This document shows, piece after piece, positions 58,201 through 64,000 of a stretch of DNA of 64,000 nt. Within the stretch, counting starts at the first letter, position 1. Each line of letters begins with the position of its first letter. Source of the stretch: Asterochloris sp. CNOR1 (taxonomy: Eukaryota > Chlorophyta > Trebouxiophyceae > Trebouxiales > Trebouxiaceae); the NCBI GenBank assembly GCA_963969365.1, contig OZ017750.1, positions 3,472,001 through 3,536,000 on the forward strand, in the 5' to 3' direction. The notes under the pieces are model-generated. The model did not search any database. It was not told the origin of the DNA and worked only from the letters and a program-made list of their open reading frames with translations. Both the position numbers and the translations under genes were made by a program.

Positions 58201-61200
58201 GTTGAACCACTGGAGGCCAGCTGGGAACTCGGGGGCCTGCTCCCCTCCCCCCCTCTTCTCCAGGTCTGTGATGAAGCGCTGGAAGGCGGCCACCCGCGTG
58301 CCCTCCACATCTGAGGGTGAGGGCCGCGGCGGGGCGGCCTGGGGCAGCAGGGCTTTCAGGACAGCCTGGGGGCTTACGTAGGACAAGGCCTGCAGGGCAC
58401 AGGAAGGGGTCACTGTCAGGAAGCTGAATGGCACACAGCCTGAGATGTGGACTGTGAGCAGGAGGCCTTGAAGCAGCCTGTGACTACACAGAGCAGCACA
58501 GCAGCCCACAGGCCATCCAGCCGCTGTTGTCTGACCAGCGCCCCTGCCTTTGCGATACAGGAGCTGTCCACTTGGGATGATGTGGGGTCTGCAGGGTACA
58601 GGCAGGGGCCAGGGAAGCATGCGCAGACAGACATGTGCAGATCTGGGCAGCAGTCTGTGGGCGTGTCGGCGTACGGCAGCAACATATCAGGCCACTTGTC
58701 AGGACACATGAGCAGTGCCCCAAAGACTGTGCACAGGCAGGGAACAAGCCTGACAATTGCTGGGAGCCAGCTTCACTGTCATGAGCACATGGTAGGCATT
58801 GCTGGCCCCTGTCATGCCAGGCAAATGGCAGGGCCTGTGTCACATAAGCCAGCTCAAAACAGCTTCAGCCCGCCACCGTAGACACAAAGATCTGGGGCTC
58901 TGACAAGGGCTAGTACGTCTTCTGCTGGACATGAAGGCTCATGCCCGCAGCTGGAACGGTCGCAGTCTGCAAGCTATCCAGCGGGGACAGCATAGCAGCC
59001 ACAGCTCAGCAGCGCTGCAAGCTGTGTCCATCAAGTAGTCGCCATACTCCCCTAACCCTGAGGCACACGGCATGCCTGCTCCTCTCCTGACCTTTTGCCA
59101 GTAGGTCCAAGCCCTGAGCACATAGCCAATGACTGCAATCTGGATCAGAAGGGGCACCTTCCAGCGTCTCAAGAAGCGCCGCACTGCTGGGTCGGCCTGT
59201 TCGCAGCCAGGCACAGGCGCATTCAAGCAGCTGCTGTGGCTAGAGTGGCCCTGAGGCGTGGCAGCTGTGCATCCGCCGCCAGCGAAGAGAGTTCCAGCTG
59301 GACAGTTACAGGAGCACTAGCACTCACTTCATCGGCACAAACGCAGGCCTCAGCACTGCCCACACAACAAAGTTCATGGTTTGACTGGGAGCAACATGGG
59401 ATCACCTTGGCGCGGCTCAAGACTGCGTAGCCTGACGCCGCTGCTGCTCCCAGAGACAAAAACTTCAGCAGGTCACGTCGGGTGGTGCGATAGCCAGCTG
59501 GCAGCTGAACAATGCCCTCCAGGAAACCCTCACGGGCCTGCACCACGCAAGCATCAAGTTCTTTTGGGCACCCAAGGCACTGCTCAGCGTGCTGCCAGGA
59601 GCCCTTTTGATTTTATGCTGTGGAGGTTCTCATTTGGCACAGTCTGCAGAAGCCTCACACAAGCCTGGGCCAGACAACAACATGCTCAGGTCCCTGCAGA
59701 ATGTGGCAAAAACTCCCAGCCAGCGGTCAGACTAGCAGCATTCTTACTCTCAGAAGCTTATTGCCATGCCCTGCTTTGCTGGGCAAGACCTGATGAAGAC
59801 GAGGACGCAACTGCTGCGACCGACTTTTACATTACAGTGCAAACGCAGTGCTGCAGGGACTCAGTTTGCAGTTGAGGCCCAGCAACTGCCTCTGCTGTGC
59901 AGGCCAAGTCGGGACTGACCTGCACAACATGCATCAAGCCCCCTGCGGCAGGGCACACCTGCACAACATGCATCAAGCACCCTGCAGCAGGGCATACCAG
60001 CACAACATGCATCAAGCACCCTGCAGCAGGGCTGGCTCACATGCCTGCTCAGCGCCTGAGTCCGCCTCCGGCTTGGCCAGGCCCACAATGTCTGGCACCG
60101 ATACCTGGGTGATGCTGGGTCGCACAAGGTCGGGCCGGCAGCCCTCCACGCTCTGCTTGTCCATGGTGGTGTGGACGCCAATGCACAACATGCCTGCACA
60201 GCAGGGAGCAGGACAATTCAAGAAGGTATGAACAGGCAGGCCTCATGGCAGGGACACCAGCGCACCGCATGCCCGTACAACATCTATGACATCCACTTGA
60301 CTGATCATGCCAGGGCATGGTCGCATGCACACCAGGCCTGCACTCCAGCCAGCAGCGTTTTCCTCGTGGAGCACCACAACAGCAGTCGGTGGTGTGACGC
60401 CGATGCATAGCATGCCTGCACAGCAGGCGGGCAGAAGGCCCTGGAACAGTTTGCAGGGCATGCTGCAACTGCCTGTGCACAGTGTAGGTTGCAGCGAGCA
60501 GCACTGGGCTCAGCAGTAGGCTGCAATCCATGTTGGGCTCGCCGCCAAGGCACCAATTGCATGCAAAGTAGGGCAGTGGCGTGTGTCAGCATTAGCCAAG
60601 CTGTGGTCTGCCTGATGTGCAGGTGTGTACCCACAGGCAGGGCAGCAGGGCTTGTGCTGCATTCCTGGGCTTGGCGCTGATGACTCAAGAGCCCCCATCA
60701 CCAGAGGGTGGCAGCTCGGCTTTGCATGATAAAAGCGCAGCAGGCACGGCATAGGGTTATGGAGTTGATGCTGGTGATGATACAGGCGGCACGCCCCCAC
60801 CTGCTGCCTCGACAGCCTGCATGGCTGTGATGGCTGGCCCACGATGCATGACTCTCTGACTGAATGGCTCTCAGCACGACACAAAGAGGACCCCCTCACC
60901 TGCTGCCTGGACGACTAGCACCCTCAAGATCCATGGAAGGAGGCAGGATCCTAGCTTTGCACAACTTGCTGGGCAGGGCTTTACATGTCTGTTTGCCACA
61001 CAGTATCTTTGCTGGCATCCCAGCCGCCTGCTGAGGAGATCTCACCAGCTGCCTGCGCAGCCTGCATGCCTGCCCGGGCATCCTCGAGAACCACACAGGA
61101 GGCAGGGTCCGCCCCCACTCTGGAGGCTGCCGTCAGGAAGATGGAGGGGTCCGGCTTGTTGCGGGTGATGTCGTTGCCAGTCACTATGACGTCAAAGTCG

Positions 61201-61481
61201 CCGTCCTGGAAGCCGATGGCCCTCAGGGTCACCACCACCTGCAGCAGGTCACTTCAAGAGTGCTGGTGTGAGAGGCAGGAGGTGAGCATGGCATGCAGAG
61301 ATGACAGCATCTGTGTTACCAGCACCGGCAGCAAGTCAGCTCAGCAGTGTTGTGTGTGCAAAGCTGTGTGGCGCCACACTGCACAAGGTGGGGGCTGGTT
61401 GCCCTTGCGGGCGTGACCAAGACCTGCACCATGTCATTTTAGGAGACTGCCCGCCAGATTTTGTCGAGCACTTGGTGCAGG

Positions 61482-61513
<32 letters not shown>

Positions 61514-63116
61514 GCCAGCCTACGCCGCTTGCCAAGACCTTCAGCAGCCGGCAGCCAGCGTCGGGGCGACCTCAACACATGCTGCCCTTTGTTGTTGTCT
61601 CGCTTTGGCCTGCCCACAGCGCACCAGCCTGGCACTGTGCCACAGCTCAAGACACTTTTGTGAGAGTCCAGCTGCAGAGACATGTTGTGATTTCCTTGCC
61701 TCTGGCAGCACACCTTGTTCTTGTCGGCGCTGGATGGCCACAGCAGTCTTCAGGCCAGCCCTTCTGCACGCCATGACCAGGTCTCTGGATCCTGCAGGAG
61801 CGCGGCGGAGTCAACACGTGCAGACGGCACCATCCCCTCGTCTTGACTGTCAAAACATCCACCACAATGCTCTCGGCGGGGGAGTGCTGAAGTCTGTCCG
61901 TACCGCGAGGTGCCCAACTGTATGCCAGGACACACTGCTTTGCACAGGCAGGCAGACAGTTTGGATTCCACGTGCAGCCTGGCTGAGTCCAGCGTGCCTG
62001 TTTCAGCATTGCAAAGCAGAGATGGCCAGTGAAGCATTGCAGGAGCTCAGCTGCTCAATTACAGTGATAGCTCATGCAGAGTGGCCACCACCAGGCTTCT
62101 GGTGCCAACTGCTCTGGTTCCTGAGCACATCTTGGCCCTGCACACTCGTCCAGCCTCTCGATTCTGCCAGGCCCAAGCAGTCAGCTCACCTTCGTATGAG
62201 ACCTCGCTGGGGCCCTGGTTCAGGCGCTCAATGGCCAGCTCCAAAAACATCTTCCGAGTGCGCTCCGGATCATAGCCTTCCACGGAAAAGTCTTTAGCAA
62301 TGCTGTTCAGGAAGGTGGCCTCCCCTGTGCCAGCATAGGGGAATGAAAGCCTCTGGCGCCACCTGCAGCAGGGCAGGTTCTGGGAGTGAGGGCGCAGCAA
62401 GGCTTGCCATGCAGAAAAGTGGCTTTGGCAGTGGTTTCAGCCGGGGCCACCTGCAGATGTGGGCAGTGAGTGCACCTCTGCAGTGGTGCCAGCATGTGGC
62501 CCTTGCAATCACGTGCAGCATGGCAGTCCCAGGTCTTAGGAGCGAGTGGGACATTCAGCATTGGTGGGCAATTTGGCGGAGGAAAGTTGGTGCCTGTGGC
62601 AGACCAGTGGCAGAGGAGCATATGCCAAGCCGCAGGAGTCGCATGGCAGCCCACAGGTCCCGCATGGCACGGCCTCAGTCGGGTCCTGTAGCATTGCAGT
62701 GCTCGGTGGCCCATTACCTCTGTACCATAGATCCGCTTGAACGCCTGCGATCCTGCCCTGCAGATGTACATGCAGGTGCTTGGCATATTATGTGCCTGTA
62801 TAGATCAGAGCAACAATCTAACTCACCAACAAGCAATCTCCTCAGTGTTACAGAGCACACCGTCCATGTCAAATATCACAGCCTTTATGCTGTCTGTATC
62901 ATCTGCGAGTTCAAAGCCTGGCACCTGCTCTGTGTCTGTGCTTGTTGCATGCATGTGCCATCCTGATCTGCAGCAAGAGCGGCCGGGCTGCCCCAAGGAA
63001 GAACAGGCCCTGCCGCTGTCGCCATTGCCTTTTGCACTCTGGTGCCAATGCATGCCAGATAGGGCGGTGCCCGAGGGTCTTGGGCAAGCATGCCCACTAA
63101 TTGAGGGCAGCCTCAT
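52251..63116 (-). CDS. SOQ1: SOQ1 homologue: HAD phosphatase - membrane span - thioredoxin-like - NHL propeller
   Basis: Plant SOQ1 is a thylakoid membrane protein that prevents slow antenna quenching (qH); its HAD part faces the stroma, the thioredoxin/NHL part the lumen. Exons (complement): 63116-62827, 62757-62718, 62362-62190, 61791-61714, 61238-61046, 60193-60045, 59537-59406, 58389-58178, 57654-57498, 57140-57009, 56232-56087 (or -56063), 55648-55559, 55296-55119, 54845-54717, 54489-54374, 54032-53903, 53555-53397, 53158-52998, 52758-52251; about 1,056 aa, as in Arabidopsis. Seen: transit-like leader; HAD motif DMDGVL (D83, D85); [34 protein letters not shown] before the span; CCINC at about 437-441; NHL blades such as [14 protein letters not shown]-terminal [13 protein letters not shown] donors follow 60045, 55559 and 53397. 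Exons 3 and 4 each seem to hold one extra base. Confidence 0.9.
59921..60037. repeat. 39-bp minisatellite, three copies, abutting a SOQ1 exon
   Basis: Copies start at 59921, 59960 and 59999. Each contains CACAACATGCATCAAGC and a CCTGC-GCAGGG part. The array ends a few bases from the SOQ1 exon end at 60045. Its GCATGTTGTGC (minus strand) also equals the first bases of that exon, so the unit may derive from exon-edge sequence. Confidence 0.75.
60245..60415 (-). repeat. Decayed duplicate of a SOQ1 exon inside the intron
   Basis: After a CTGTGCAG acceptor the minus strand reads [15 protein letters not shown], matching [16 protein letters not shown] at the start of the true exon (60193-60045). 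Later parts such as [10 protein letters not shown] echo [10 protein letters not shown]. The rest has diverged and phase does not fit the next exon, so it is probably a dead exon duplicate, 5' of the working one. Confidence 0.6.
61483..61512. repeat. Run of 30 guanines
   Basis: Uninterrupted G homopolymer on the plus strand (poly-C in the sense of the SOQ1 transcript), inside the intron between SOQ1 exons 61791-61714 and 61238-61046. A run this long is hard to sequence and may be length-variable or an assembly artefact. Confidence 0.9.
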
Positions 63117-63271
63117 ACTTTCAACAGCTCAATGCGATCTATCCTGCTTGAATCAAAATGGCGACTTTCCTTCCGCTGTCACAAATAAGAGGCTGTGATT
63201 ATTGTTGGCTAGTCTCCTGCAGAAGGATCCTGCAGCACGCTGTTAAACTCTCTAGCACCAAGCCACTCGCC
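63117..63271. promoter_or_regulatory. 155-bp divergent promoter region, SOQ1 / unknown plastid gene
   Basis: Two outward-facing start codons (63116 minus, 63272 plus), each followed by a transit-peptide-like leader, are separated by 155 bases. A shared promoter is likely. No sequence element was recognised. Confidence 0.45.
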
Positions 63272-64000
63272 ATGGCCTCAGCACTGGTGCGTGCATGTTT
63301 GCTTCATGCAACCATGCCAATGTGCTGCTGTGGTCAATTGAACATCCAGTGTGCATGCAGATGTTCTACTCCTGTCATTGGCAGCCGACAGCTGGCAGGG
63401 CAGTCTGTGCAATGCAAGCAATGGCATGCAGCACCAGCACGGCGCACAGTGACAGTATTTGCAGCAGACGAAGATGATGACAGGCCCAAGTTCAGCTTTA
63501 GGCCCAACCAGAGAGCAGTGAGTTCCTGCAGCCGGTGCCTCCACTCCGTCGTTTTCCTCACAAGGTCTGTGCTGATAGCCGCCTCCCTTTCGAGCATGCA
63601 ATTGCACCTTGCCACATTGTCGCCCTGGCTGAGGGTGCAACGGTCCTCATGAGCCTGTGCGAGGGGCCCAGTCTTGCCACTGCACGTTCATTTTGGCCTT
63701 TGCCCGCCACAGCTGTCAGCAGCTGTGCCTGTGCATCCCTCAGGTCATGACTCGTGGCAGGGGCCCCAATGCTGCCCTCTGCGTGTGTGCTTGGCCTCTG
63801 CCATGGCCTGTACCTGGCTGCACCTCGACGTCAGACATGTACCAGGGGCCTGACCCTGACTATGCTTGTGCAGGCCCGTGGTTACCAGGAGGAGGATTCT
63901 GCAGGCCAGACAAATGTGTTTGCTGTCGAGGTGTGCCTGACTGCACTCTCTCGGTAGTCCGTCAGACAGGAGGCAGCCTTTCAATGAGGCTGTGCCCGGT
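63272..64000 (+). CDS. Unknown protein with plastid-type leader, 5' part only
   Basis: Exon 1 (63272-63517, 82 codons) starts MASALVRACLLHATMPMCC. It continues as a Cys/Ser/Arg-rich, acid-poor leader up to APARRTVTVFAADEDDD, where a stromal processing site is plausible (VFAA). The following residues DRPKFSFRPNQRA lead in phase to exon 2 (63874-63930), ARGYQEEDSAGQTNVFAVE. The gene then runs off the window. I do not recognise the family. The leader and the head-to-head position with SOQ1 suggest a plastid protein, by inference only. Confidence 0.6.

Noticed and set aside
58939-59226. Minus-strand open frame with a hydrophobic stretch ([18 protein letters not shown]) that could be a membrane exon of SOQ1
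   Set aside because: The flanking SOQ1 exons (ending 59406 and starting 58389) join in phase and match the plant protein residue for residue in length, leaving no room for it.
59921-60037. Three spaced repeats as a CRISPR-like array
   Set aside because: The units are directly adjacent without unique spacers, lie in a eukaryotic intron, and no cas genes are present.
61336-61713. Minus-strand frame with a run of ten prolines, as a proline-rich protein or exon
   Set aside because: The prolines are only the translation of the poly-G/C run inside a SOQ1 intron; neither phase nor family sequence supports an exon.

Overview
The window is nuclear DNA of a green alga (Chlorophyta; a trebouxiophyte or chlorophycean, not resolved further). 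The signs are genes split into many 40-250 bp exons by short CAG- and CTG-rich introns, TGTAA polyadenylation motifs, a plant-type NUDT19-like NADH pyrophosphatase, a plastid acetylornithine aminotransferase, and a full-length homologue of the plant thylakoid protein SOQ1. All exon boundaries were read by eye from splice sites, reading phase and remembered family sequences.

Layout. 403-5,251 (-): a class III PLP aminotransferase, ten exons, 462 aa. 5,696-11,343 (+): a P-loop NTPase locus resembling Crinkler/RHS proteins, probably decayed. 11,743-16,650 (+): acetylornithine aminotransferase (ARG9), 471 aa. 17,132-27,612 (-): a two-domain class 3 lipase (copy A). 27,651-29,378 (+): an F-box/LRR-like protein (copy A), head-to-head with the lipase. 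29,865-30,818 (-): a cytochrome b561 protein. 31,150-35,473 (-): a NUDT19-like Nudix hydrolase, 407 aa. 36,260-37,996 (-): LRR copy B. 38,047-48,608 (+): lipase copy B. 49,126-50,875 (-): LRR copy C. 50,900-51,575 (+): lipase relic C. 52,082-52,280 (-): relic of the last ARG9 exon. 52,251-63,116 (-): SOQ1 homologue, 19 exons, about 1,056 aa. 63,272-64,000 (+): start of an unknown, probably plastid-targeted gene.

The central feature is a segmental duplication. The block ARG9 3' end - lipase - F-box/LRR is present as A (16.5-29.4 kb), again in inverted orientation as B (36.3-49.1 kb), and a third time as a shrunken copy C (49.1-52.3 kb) beside B. The single-copy b561 and Nudix genes lie between the inverted arms. 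Copy A looks functional. LRR-B and LRR-C are broken. Lipase-B keeps nearly every exon but has lost its first exon and one splice donor.

The lipase itself is unusual. It holds two lipase-like domains in tandem. The second has the normal GHSLG nucleophile motif. In the first, the serine position is cysteine in both copies, while the acid and histidine motifs are retained. At least seven introns start with GC instead of GT, spread over four genes.

The genes do not form one pathway. They cover arginine synthesis (ARG9), amino-group transfer (the first aminotransferase), lipid hydrolysis (lipase), NADH/CoA-type nucleotide clean-up (Nudix), transmembrane electron transfer (b561) and photoprotection (SOQ1).
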